Shown here one piece after another: positions 10,004-18,069 of a stretch of DNA of 64,000 nucleotides. Numbering within the stretch: position 1 is the first letter of the stretch; every line of letters begins with the position of its first letter. This stretch comes from Candidatus Methanomethylicaceae archaeon (GTDB lineage: Archaea; Thermoproteota; Methanomethylicia; Methanomethylicales; Methanomethylicaceae), in NCBI GenBank assembly GCA_026414165.1, contig JAOAJN010000002.1:97830-161829 (forward strand), read 5' to 3'. The notes under the pieces were generated by a model. The model worked only from the letters and a program-made list of their open reading frames with translations. It searched no databases and was not told the DNA's origin. The translations under genes and the position numbers were made by a program.

Positions 10004-10933
10004 TTATTCGATGCCTAGCTGCTTGCAAGCAGCATCCACTTGTTCCTGTATATATCTGTAGTCGATTTCTCTTAGGTGTGCAAATCTGCCTTGAAGTTTC
10101 AAGTATTCGGATACGGGCTTTCTCTTAGGCGGCTTGTAGGACAGTTTAAACTGCCCGTCCTCTATCTCGTAAAGCGCCCACATTCCCGTATCTACCGCAA
10201 GTCGACCAACTCTCACTAGCAGCTCTGGCGAGAACTTCCAACCCTTGGGGCATGGCGTGTGTATTTGGACGTATGCAGGTCCTTTGACGGCTAGACCTTT
10301 CCTTATCTTAGTCATCAAGTCGAATGGGAACGAAGTGCTAGCTGTTGCAATGTATCGCACATTGGGGTGACCGGCCGCGATCATCTTCGGCAGGTCCTTC
10401 TTCACCCTGACGTTTCCAAGCCTCAGCATCTTGCCTGGAGGAGTGAATGTCGTCCATGCACCCCATGGGGTGAGGCTTGACGCTTGGATACCGGTGTTGG
10501 CATAGGATTCGTTGTCATAGGTCACTATCAGGTGGTCATGTCCAGAGAGCATTGCGCCAGAAATCGCTGCAAGACCGATGTCGGCAGCACCACCGTCACC
10601 TGCCAGACCAATTACGTGGATCTCTTCTTTCTTAATCTTGCCCTTGCGCATCATTGCTTTGTAGGCTGCGGCTGCCCCGCATACTGCAGAACCGATTCCT
10701 CCCAGCTGGGCATGCATCCATGGTATTGCCCACGGTGTTGTATTGTAGCTGCAGTTGGCAACGTACATGCATCCTGTTGCTGTTATACAGATTGCCCTTG
10801 GACCAGCAGCTTTGGCCAAAAATTTACATGCAAGAGCCGGACCGCATCCTTGACAGGTTCTGTGTCCTGCTACATAGTATTCCTCTTTCGGAGTGTCCTT
10901 GAGCGTCCTTATTTCTAATTTCTCCCAACTCAT
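10004..10933 (-). CDS. porB: Pyruvate:ferredoxin oxidoreductase, beta subunit
   Basis: 'GHRTCQGCGPALACKFLAKAAG', TPP motif 'GDGGAADIGLAA...YDNESYANTGIQ'. Confidence 0.93.
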   Translation of the reverse strand: MSWEKLEIRTLKDTPKEEYYVAGHRTCQGCGPALACKFLAKAAGPRAICITATGCMYVANCSYNTTPWAIPWMHAQLGGIGSAVCGAAAAYKAMMRKGKIKKEEIHVIGLAGDGGAADIGLAAISGAMLSGHDHLIVTYDNESYANTGIQASSLTPWGAWTTFTPPGKMLRLGNVRVKKDLPKMIAAGHPNVRYIATASTSFPFDLMTKIRKGLAVKGPAYVQIHTPCPKGWKFSPELLVRVGRLAVDTGMWALYEIEDGQFKLSYKPPKRKPVSEYLKLQGRFAHLREIDYRYIQEQVDAACKQLGIE

Positions 10934-10937
10934 ATTC

Positions 10938-12128
10938 TCACTCCCTTAATCCCACCCATTGTACCGTCTCTTTGACCACACCAGTCTCAGCAATCTCTTT
11001 CACTTGTTTGCAGATCGATCTCATGGCATTCACTGTGATCTCCCTACCTCCAAGACCTATCAGGTAGTTAACTACCTTTGGCCTCTCGGGCACATCATAT
11101 AGTGCGGAGCGAACTTCTTGGAAGATTATTCCGCCATAGTTTGCAGCCCCGAAGGAGAAGTCGTTGTCTAGCACGGCGACCACTTTGAACTTTCTTAGAG
11201 CATTTACTACATCTTCGGTTGCAAATGGTCTAAATCTCCTAAGTTTCACGTATCCAACATTTATTCCCTCTTTTTTAAGTTGCCAGATGGCTGCCTTTGC
11301 GGGCATTGCCATACCCCCCATCCCTATAAGGGCTACATCGGCGTCTTCTGTATTTATTTCCTCAACGAATGGCGGTCCTCCTCTTCCAAAGACTTTATAG
11401 AACTCCTCATGAACTTTTCTTGTCACTTCGATAGCATTTCGCATGCCTTGGTCCATTTGTCTTCTAATCTCAGCACCCCAATAGTAGTCAACATGTGGAG
11501 CTATTGAGAGAGGTTTGTCAGGGTGTAGCACATTTATCCTTGGTGGCGGTGTGGGCGGTAAGAACTCCCTTGCAACCTCTGTCTCAGGCAGATCCACTGG
11601 AAATCTAACATGGGTTATAAAGTTTCCGTCGCAGCATACAACATATGGTAGGAGAACGCTTGGATCTTCTGCAATCTTGTATCCCATAAGGGTCATATCA
11701 TAAGCTTCTTGCGGGTTTTCCGGCCAGCACATCATCCACCCTGTATCTCTCGTAATAAGTGCTTCAGTGTGTTCCACTCCAAAGTTTCCTGGATCGTCTA
11801 GGGCACGGTTTCCTACCATTGCCACCACAGGTGCCCTGTCAGCAGGCGTTACTACCAGCGCCTCATGTGCAAATGCCCAACCAATTCCTGCGCTACCTGT
11901 GAATACTCTCGCTCCGCAAGCTGCTGCATGCTTTGCTATCTCGAATTGTGTATGCTCTGAGTCGGCAACTATGTATTCTGCATCGAACTCTCCATCTGCG
12001 ATCATCTTTGCCAACGAGTTCATTACTCCAGTGTAGGGTCTAATCGGGTATGCTGATATCACATCTACATCTGCATGTTTTACTGCTGTTGCAATAGCTG
12101 TGGTTCCAGTTGTTATCATTTTCACCAT
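10938..12128 (-). CDS. porA: Pyruvate:ferredoxin oxidoreductase, alpha subunit
   Basis: 'AYPIRPYTGVMNSLAKMIADGEFDAEYIVADSEH'; clustered with porB/porD/porC. Confidence 0.93.
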   Translation of the reverse strand: MVKMITTGTTAIATAVKHADVDVISAYPIRPYTGVMNSLAKMIADGEFDAEYIVADSEHTQFEIAKHAAACGARVFTGSAGIGWAFAHEALVVTPADRAPVVAMVGNRALDDPGNFGVEHTEALITRDTGWMMCWPENPQEAYDMTLMGYKIAEDPSVLLPYVVCCDGNFITHVRFPVDLPETEVAREFLPPTPPPRINVLHPDKPLSIAPHVDYYWGAEIRRQMDQGMRNAIEVTRKVHEEFYKVFGRGGPPFVEEINTEDADVALIGMGGMAMPAKAAIWQLKKEGINVGYVKLRRFRPFATEDVVNALRKFKVVAVLDNDFSFGAANYGGIIFQEVRSALYDVPERPKVVNYLIGLGGREITVNAMRSICKQVKEIAETGVVKETVQWVGLRE

Positions 12129-12134
12129 TTTCTC

Positions 12135-12455
12135 TCACTCCTTAAAATCTAATTCGTTTTTCATTTCAATAGCTTTTGTTGGACAGACTTCAGCGCAGAC
12201 CCCACAGCCCTTGCAATAGTCTAAGATTACAGCAAAGAGTGTTTCTGGATCTGGACTTCTAGCGGGCTCTGGGCAGTATAGCCAGCATAGACCGTCCTTA
12301 TTACATTTATTAGGGTCGGTTACTGGTCTTAATGTTCTAAAGGTCGCAGTCTTATAGTGAGGGTTTGGACCGTTCACGGGAGGTGCAAAGACTACTATTC
12401 CTACAGGCATTTCCTTCCAACTTGGAAACTCTTCAAATTTCTTTGTCATTTTCAT
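12135..12455 (-). CDS. porD: Pyruvate:ferredoxin oxidoreductase, delta (ferredoxin) subunit
   Basis: Ferredoxin motif 'CKGCGVCAEVCPTKAIEM'; second cluster altered ('CNKDGLCWLYCPEPAR'). Confidence 0.9.
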   Translation of the reverse strand: MKMTKKFEEFPSWKEMPVGIVVFAPPVNGPNPHYKTATFRTLRPVTDPNKCNKDGLCWLYCPEPARSPDPETLFAVILDYCKGCGVCAEVCPTKAIEMKNELDFKE

Positions 12456-13156
12456 ACCTCCTTTGCTTTGGCGATCTTATATGCCTCCCTCAATACTTCA
12501 GCCTTCTTCATGCCCTCAGCAATGTACCTTTCTTTAACCGCTGCAACCATCGCACGATATGAAACTATGCCAGGCGCGACCTTTAACATGGCACCTAATA
12601 GAGGAACAATTATGATTTTGTCCATCCCGCTAGCGTCTATTGTAACCAATTTGTATTTCTTATTCGTTGGCTGAATGAAATTCAATAGTTCATCCGGACT
12701 TCTCTTACTGTTAACGATTATGGCGCCACCGTCCTTAAGCTTTTCATGGATTGGCTGTAGCCCTATGTGTGCCCAAGGCTCCCCTCCTTTTACAAGGGTA
12801 TCGTCTAAAACTAATACAGCGTTAACTTCTGCTGGTTCGTATAACATTGCCTCTGGGGCCAATTCATCGTAGCACATTTTGTAGTATGTCATATCACATA
12901 CAGGTGCCCCTAGTTGGCTAAGTTCCGCCTCAACATCATCTGCATCTGCCCAGAACTGTTGTTCTGAAGGTTTCGAGACTATTGCAAAGCCTTTAATTGG
13001 TATTCCAACTCTGTCGGGCGCATCGTCATACCTTTCGTATCCCAAAGAAGGGTTGCCATCTTTATCAGCTGCGTTGCAGATAATCTCAGCAGCAGCTCTT
13101 AGTAGAGCGGTCTGCGTAACCCCTCTTCCATCAAATTCTACTGCATATAATACCAT
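12452..13156 (-). CDS. porC: Pyruvate:ferredoxin oxidoreductase, gamma subunit
   Basis: 'EFDGRGVTQTALLRAAAEIICNA', 'GIPIKGFAIVS'; overlaps porD. Confidence 0.88.
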   Translation of the reverse strand: MVLYAVEFDGRGVTQTALLRAAAEIICNAADKDGNPSLGYERYDDAPDRVGIPIKGFAIVSKPSEQQFWADADDVEAELSQLGAPVCDMTYYKMCYDELAPEAMLYEPAEVNAVLVLDDTLVKGGEPWAHIGLQPIHEKLKDGGAIIVNSKRSPDELLNFIQPTNKKYKLVTIDASGMDKIIIVPLLGAMLKVAPGIVSYRAMVAAVKERYIAEGMKKAEVLREAYKIAKAKEV

Positions 13157-13167
13157 TTTTTATCACC

Positions 13168-13455
13168 TCATGGTGGCGGTTCATATTTTTCTTCGATTAC
13201 TTGCTTTGTCCAAGCAACTCTTGCAACAGCACCGTCATCAACCTCCAGCCTCTCTGCCACTGCCTTACCGATCAAAGCAGTTCCTACAGCAACACTTGAA
13301 TCTGCCTTTGCCTTTACAGTCCAAGCTCTTGAGGGTGTGTATAGCTCTACGAGTTCGCCAGCTTTTGCACCTATGTAGCTTAGGTCGGTCGGATTAAAAA
13401 CGCCCTCGTCGCCAGCAATGTTTACCACTTTTAAAGACACTTCTTTATCGGGCAT
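13168..13455 (-). CDS. Small protein of unknown function heading the por operon
   Basis: 95 aa beta-rich sequence 11 nt upstream of porC, same strand. Confidence 0.7.
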   Translation of the reverse strand: MPDKEVSLKVVNIAGDEGVFNPTDLSYIGAKAGELVELYTPSRAWTVKAKADSSVAVGTALIGKAVAERLEVDDGAVARVAWTKQVIEEKYEPPP

Positions 13456-13663
13456 TTGTAATACCCAAATTTTAATTACATTGTAGTATTAAAAATAGTT
13501 TCGCTGAATTTAACCTAGTTATTAACTAGATTTTAAGGGCTTATATAATCAACTTCTAGTATTAGCTCCTCAATTCAGCATTACCTTCTAAAAATAGATT
13601 TTATTAGAAAATATTAAGTATAAATCATCTACTAATTTAAAATGAAAAATTAAAAAGAAGGTT

Positions 13664-13762
13664 TTACTCTCCAGGAGGTGCTATGACTTCAGAGTGCTCT
13701 TTTTTTAGTCTCTTGTCGGTTCTTTCTTTTCTCTTGAATGATGGTAGAACAATTTCACTCAT
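13664..13762 (-). CDS. Candidate Pup/UBact-like small protein modifier, 32 aa (MSEIVLPSFKRKERTDKRLKKEHSEVIAPPGE)
   Basis: Translated directly; not in the supplied ORF track. ATG, TAA stop, SD AGGTGATG 4 nt upstream, 6 nt after the stop of a PafA/Dop homolog; highly charged; ends Gly-Glu. Confidence 0.75.
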   Translation of the reverse strand: MSEIVLPSFKRKERTDKRLKKEHSEVIAPPGE

Positions 13763-13766
13763 GCAA

Positions 13767-13774
13767 CATCACCT
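13767..13774 (-). promoter_or_regulatory. Shine-Dalgarno for the 32-aa ORF, overlapping the stop codon of the upstream PafA/Dop homolog
   Basis: Minus-strand AGGTGATG followed by TTGC then ATG. Confidence 0.7.
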
Positions 13775-15367
13775 CACCATTAGCTCAGAAATCTCCTTTA
13801 GGGTATTCGAATTTAAAAGCGCCTCTGCCTCTTCCTTTCCGTATCTCAGCGGTTCTGGTAGTTGAATTATTCCTCCCTTAAAGTAGATCTTCCACCAGTT
13901 CATTTTAATAATCTCTGAAGAGAACTTCTTCAAAATGCCGGTCCTCAAATATTCCCTAGTATCGCTCGGGGAGTTCGTTAAACCTTTCTTTACTAATTCC
14001 TTAAGTGAAGTATCCAATGAAAACACCGTAGCTAGGTAAGAGGCTGAGGAAGCTGGATCGAATAGAGAGTCTGCTTCTTCTGTCTTATCACCCACATAGA
14101 AACCAGTAGACTCGTCTAATAGACTGTATTGGTTACAAAGCGTTACTGCCTCTTCATCCTTTACACCATACTCCTCTATGAGTTGCATTTTTGCTATCCA
14201 GTCCAGCCCTTCACCAATATCCTCAAATCGCCCTTCTATTAATTTTTGAGTCAAAAACTCTATAATCTTCAACACCTTATGATCTTCAGCATCACCTGAA
14301 CTTTCTATTAATCGCTCAGCAGCGTCTATGTAATATGCAAATATATCTGAAAGTACCCGTGCCCTTCCCCCATTTTTCAAATCTAACGTCTGATCTACAT
14401 TTTCTGTTTCCGATGCAACTTTTCTTACGGATTCAATTGGGTCTTTTATAGAAGGAGGAGCGGTCAGAAGACCCTCTTCAGCAGCTTTCAAAACAAAGAC
14501 TTCGAGAGCGTCTCTAATGAATATCTGAAAGTCACTTCGTATAGCTTCAAAATTTATGTCGTGTAGCCTCCAATATTTTTCCGGATCGGCATGCGGCTCG
14601 TCACGTTGGTTCAGAAATCCTCTCTCAACTGTAGTGTCTATCGAAGAAGGCTGCTTTATGAATATCGACCTTGGTGAGACTACATATACAAGGCGATCTC
14701 CGCGAAGTCTTGAACTGGTCGGCGGGTCAAATATATATGTATCTCTTATTGGCAAAATACCGCCTCCGCTAATCACAGGTATCCTGCTTATGATGAATGG
14801 GATTAACATCTCTTCTACTGAATTCCATCGGTCAAAGTTGAATACATTTCTTTTTAAACAATAATTCCCGTGGGTACCCCAAGCTACAGATTCGTATCCG
14901 AGTGATCCTTTAAGAAGGCTAGTATTACTCTTATAGCAGTAAATATTTCCAAGCTTATCCCTTAAATATTTGATCCCCAAAAATGCTAACCTCTCTGCGA
15001 CTTTATCGTATATAACCGCGTCTATTGGGTTTCTAAAAACTGGGGTTGAGAGCTCTAGATGTTCTGCATCATCATAGATGCGCATTCCATTGAGCGCAAC
15101 TTCGTATGGACCTTGATAAAATAGCCAAGAATCTAAAAGGCCCCTTTCATAGGTCAAATTGCCTACTTCATCCTCCACGCTCCAGTTTACTTCTGTTACA
15201 AAGCCTAGGCTTTTAATTGAATTCATAGTTCTTCCTATGAGGTCTGAGAGCTGTATCCCAGGAAGTATTGGGGGGTATTTGTTTACACTGAATTCATATT
15301 CTATCCCTCTAGCCATCTCTCTCAAGATCTTCATAAAATTCACTCTGTATTTTTTTATCACCCTCAA
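13769..15367 (-). CDS. PafA/Dop family protein (Pup ligase/depupylase homolog), copy A
   Basis: 'ARGIEYEFS' (GIExEfg), 'LNGMRIYDDAEHLELSTPVFRNPIDAVIYDKVAER', 'YESVAWGTHGNYCLKR', 'FLNQRDEPHADPEKYWRLHDI', C-terminal 'GLDWIAKMQLIEEY' and 'NWWKIYFKG' match PafA/Dop landmarks in order. Start may be 15334. Confidence 0.88.
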   Translation of the reverse strand: MRVIKKYRVNFMKILREMARGIEYEFSVNKYPPILPGIQLSDLIGRTMNSIKSLGFVTEVNWSVEDEVGNLTYERGLLDSWLFYQGPYEVALNGMRIYDDAEHLELSTPVFRNPIDAVIYDKVAERLAFLGIKYLRDKLGNIYCYKSNTSLLKGSLGYESVAWGTHGNYCLKRNVFNFDRWNSVEEMLIPFIISRIPVISGGGILPIRDTYIFDPPTSSRLRGDRLVYVVSPRSIFIKQPSSIDTTVERGFLNQRDEPHADPEKYWRLHDINFEAIRSDFQIFIRDALEVFVLKAAEEGLLTAPPSIKDPIESVRKVASETENVDQTLDLKNGGRARVLSDIFAYYIDAAERLIESSGDAEDHKVLKIIEFLTQKLIEGRFEDIGEGLDWIAKMQLIEEYGVKDEEAVTLCNQYSLLDESTGFYVGDKTEEADSLFDPASSASYLATVFSLDTSLKELVKKGLTNSPSDTREYLRTGILKKFSSEIIKMNWWKIYFKGGIIQLPEPLRYGKEEAEALLNSNTLKEISELMVR

Positions 15368-15455
15368 ATATAAAACGGTTTTGTCATAAATAAGAGTGTA
15401 ATTCGTTATTCTTCCAATTGGTTAAAATGGAATAAAATACTATACTGTCAAAAGG

Positions 15456-16868
15456 TTACTTCGTAATTTTTGGTGCTCCTTTAATCATCTCTATAAAATC
15501 AGCAATCCGCTCTTCATCCCACCCATTTAAATCTAGCATTGGATGAACCATTCCATTTACTACAATATTCGCCCATCCAATGTCATCCAACCACTGACTT
15601 AGTTGTTTTGCAATTTTAACCCTTGCAAACCCTCTTGAACCTTTGGGAGGGAAGAGCACAGCCCTCGAGAGATCTTCATCACTAATTAGAGCAACTAGTG
15701 CTAATTCTTCTTGAATGCGCTCATAAGTAGCGTCGGTAACTGCGGTAAACTGGTTATTAGCAACTACTTTCTTTTCCTCCACAGAATCTTCACTTTCAAA
15801 GTATTTTTCAAAATTTTTCTCAATAATCTCTAGTTTTGTTATCCACTCAACTCTCTCTTTTAGAGATTGAAAATTCCCCTCTTCTAGCTTTTTCAAGGCA
15901 TACTTGAACTCTTGGATGGCATACTTGTCCCAATCATTAACCTCTTCTATCGAAAACAACTTTTCTATTCCTTCAAGATAGTATGACAAAAGATCAAAAA
16001 CAGTAACCTCTTTGTCTCCCTCCGTTTGTATTTCCCAATCACCCTCCGGTGATATTGCAATAAGCTTTGTAGCCTCAACAGGATCTTTAACCTTAGGCAC
16101 GTTTTTTATCAATCCTCGCTCAATGCCCCTAATGATGTAGGAGGTTATTGCCTGTCTCATGAAAGTAGTCCACTCAGATCTTGCACCCTCACCATTCGTA
16201 ATCTGTACCCTCCTAAATTTCGGATCCGTATGGGGTTCATCTACACCTCCTATTAATGGCCATGATCCAAAAACTTTATCAGCAAACACACTTTTTACAA
16301 ACATCTGTCTTGGAGAGATCATGAACTTTCCAAAATAATACCCTCCCACCCCTGTGAAGACTTGCCTAACAACTAAGTAAGGGATAAGTTCCTTGATGCC
16401 TTCTGAGAATCCTGCCCTGTCTACCAAATAAGACTCATGTAAGCCACGGGTTGTATATTCGTGTTCTGAACGAGTTGCACTAATCTTATAGCAATGAACT
16501 CTGAGGCCACTCTCTCTTTCGTATTCTTCGGAGGCAATTCTTGCATAAATCTCTGTCGCCTTTTCGTAGGTTAGAGTGGTAAACGGATCAGGACATTCGG
16601 GCGTGGTTATCTCGAGAACGTCATATACTCCAGGAGTGGCACTCATATCACCATATGCTCTTCCACCATTAATTAAAAATTGTGTAGACTCACAACCTCT
16701 TTTTATCAGAAATGGAGGGTCCCCTTTAGGAGGCATTTTGTATCTTCTGAGCGCCTCTAATAGTTCGTTAACATATGCCTTTCCATGAATGTATGGTATG
16801 CAATACTCCACTTCAACGCCCTGCCACATCTTCAAAAAAAACACCGGTATTGATTGTAGTTTAATCAA
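15456..16868 (-). CDS. PafA/Dop family protein (Pup ligase/depupylase homolog), copy B
   Basis: 'GVEVEYCIP', 'INGGRAYGDMS...YDVLEITTPECPDPFTTLTYEKATE', 'EYTTRGLHESYLVDRAGFSEGIKELIPYLVVRQVFTGVGGY', 'PLIGGVDEPHTDPKFRRVQI', 'RVEWITKLEIIEKNF'; paralog of copy A. Confidence 0.88.
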   Translation of the reverse strand: MIKLQSIPVFFLKMWQGVEVEYCIPYIHGKAYVNELLEALRRYKMPPKGDPPFLIKRGCESTQFLINGGRAYGDMSATPGVYDVLEITTPECPDPFTTLTYEKATEIYARIASEEYERESGLRVHCYKISATRSEHEYTTRGLHESYLVDRAGFSEGIKELIPYLVVRQVFTGVGGYYFGKFMISPRQMFVKSVFADKVFGSWPLIGGVDEPHTDPKFRRVQITNGEGARSEWTTFMRQAITSYIIRGIERGLIKNVPKVKDPVEATKLIAISPEGDWEIQTEGDKEVTVFDLLSYYLEGIEKLFSIEEVNDWDKYAIQEFKYALKKLEEGNFQSLKERVEWITKLEIIEKNFEKYFESEDSVEEKKVVANNQFTAVTDATYERIQEELALVALISDEDLSRAVLFPPKGSRGFARVKIAKQLSQWLDDIGWANIVVNGMVHPMLDLNGWDEERIADFIEMIKGAPKITK

Positions 16869-16910
16869 ATATATATATTATATCTTTAAAGAAATTATTG
16901 GGGGCTAACA

Positions 16911-17840
16911 ATGAAAGTTCTTATCACTGGCGGGGGCGGGTTCGTTGGAAGTAGATTAACAAAAGCTTGCCTGAATAGAGGCTATGAAGTTGTGGTGGTT
17001 GATAAGTCAAAGGGCGAGCTTGAAGGGTATATGCATCCAAATATGAAGTTCATAGAAACGAGCGTAGAAGATAAGAACCTTATAAAAATTGCTGCAGAAG
17101 GATGTAATGTGGCTTACTATTCTGCATGGTCTTTTGCTGAAAAACTTATGGAAGGATTTACTATAGATGTGATCGGCTTTATTAACTTTATGGAGGCTTG
17201 TTGCGATGCTGGCGTGAGGCATGTATTGTTTCCGAGCAGTTCTGTTATTTATGGCGAGCCAATAAAATATCCTATAACGGAAGATCATCCTCTTCTAGTA
17301 GAAAGGTCTAGGGCACCAGTGCATGCTATAACCAAACTTGCTGTTGAGAAAATTATGGAGATATATTATAGGGAAAGAGGGATACCCTTTACAATATTTA
17401 GGTTTTGGTGGGCGTTTAGTGATGAGCGCATACCTGGAGGCACACTAAGAAAAATAATTGACAGTGCGATTAAAGGAGAGTCGCTTAATGTGCCGAGGGC
17501 ATCCTCAGGCAGCGTATTATATGCCCAAGACTTGATTAGAGCTTTTGAAGTGGCCACACTCAATGAACGTGCGTTTGGAAAAACCTACAACATTCTTAGC
17601 TTCAATATAACTTGGAAGGAATTTCTAGAAACTATAGTCGAATTAGCAGGCTCAAAGTCTTCTGTTACGGAAGTTGACCCTTTGGAATGGAAGGGATCAG
17701 GATTTCTGACTGGTAAGTGGATTCTTGACGACTCAAAAATAAAGACAGATCTCGGTTTTGTCCCAGATGAGGCATCTGCTAAAAGGGCTTTTATAGAAGC
17801 CCTTAAAAAGACCATTGAGTCAAGGAGGACTGCTCTTTAG
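16911..17840 (+). CDS. NAD-dependent epimerase/dehydratase (extended SDR)
   Basis: 'ITGGGGFVGSRLTKACLNRGYEVVVVDKS' Rossmann; 'ITKLAVEKIMEIYYRERGIPFTIFRF'. Confidence 0.88.
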   Translation: MKVLITGGGGFVGSRLTKACLNRGYEVVVVDKSKGELEGYMHPNMKFIETSVEDKNLIKIAAEGCNVAYYSAWSFAEKLMEGFTIDVIGFINFMEACCDAGVRHVLFPSSSVIYGEPIKYPITEDHPLLVERSRAPVHAITKLAVEKIMEIYYRERGIPFTIFRFWWAFSDERIPGGTLRKIIDSAIKGESLNVPRASSGSVLYAQDLIRAFEVATLNERAFGKTYNILSFNITWKEFLETIVELAGSKSSVTEVDPLEWKGSGFLTGKWILDDSKIKTDLGFVPDEASAKRAFIEALKKTIESRRTAL

Positions 17841-18005
17841 TTTCTTTTCCTTTTTCTTTCGTTCCAGTGTCTCGAGCTCAACAATCTTCTCACAGTCTGA
17901 ACAAAGTTCCTTAGGCTCTTCAGCTATAACGTAAAACCTTCTTCCACATCTTACACATTGAGTATATATAAATTCACTTTCACCATAACGCTCCATGAAT
18001 AGCAC
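17820..18005 (-). CDS. Small zinc-ribbon protein
   Basis: 61 aa with 'CVRCGRRF...LCSDC'; convergent, 21-nt overlap with the epimerase. Confidence 0.65.
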   Translation of the reverse strand: MLFMERYGESEFIYTQCVRCGRRFYVIAEEPKELCSDCEKIVELETLERKKKEKKLKSSPP

Positions 18006-18069
18006 CTCGTTATCTTATATTTAAAACAAATTCTGACTTTTATTCTTTAAAAAAAAAGAAAAAATTGGA

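Noticed and set aside
10484-10918. Cys-rich + strand ORF of 144 aa
   Set aside because: Antisense shadow of porB; biased composition mirrors the coding strand.
13683-13865. + strand ORF of 60 aa across the candidate modifier region
   Set aside because: Lies antisense to the 32-aa ORF and to the end of the PafA/Dop homolog; no SD or protein-like features, whereas the minus-strand ORF has both.
17820-18005. Zinc-ribbon 61-aa protein as part of the Pup-like locus
   Set aside because: Separated from the locus by a divergent epimerase gene; no evidence of functional linkage.
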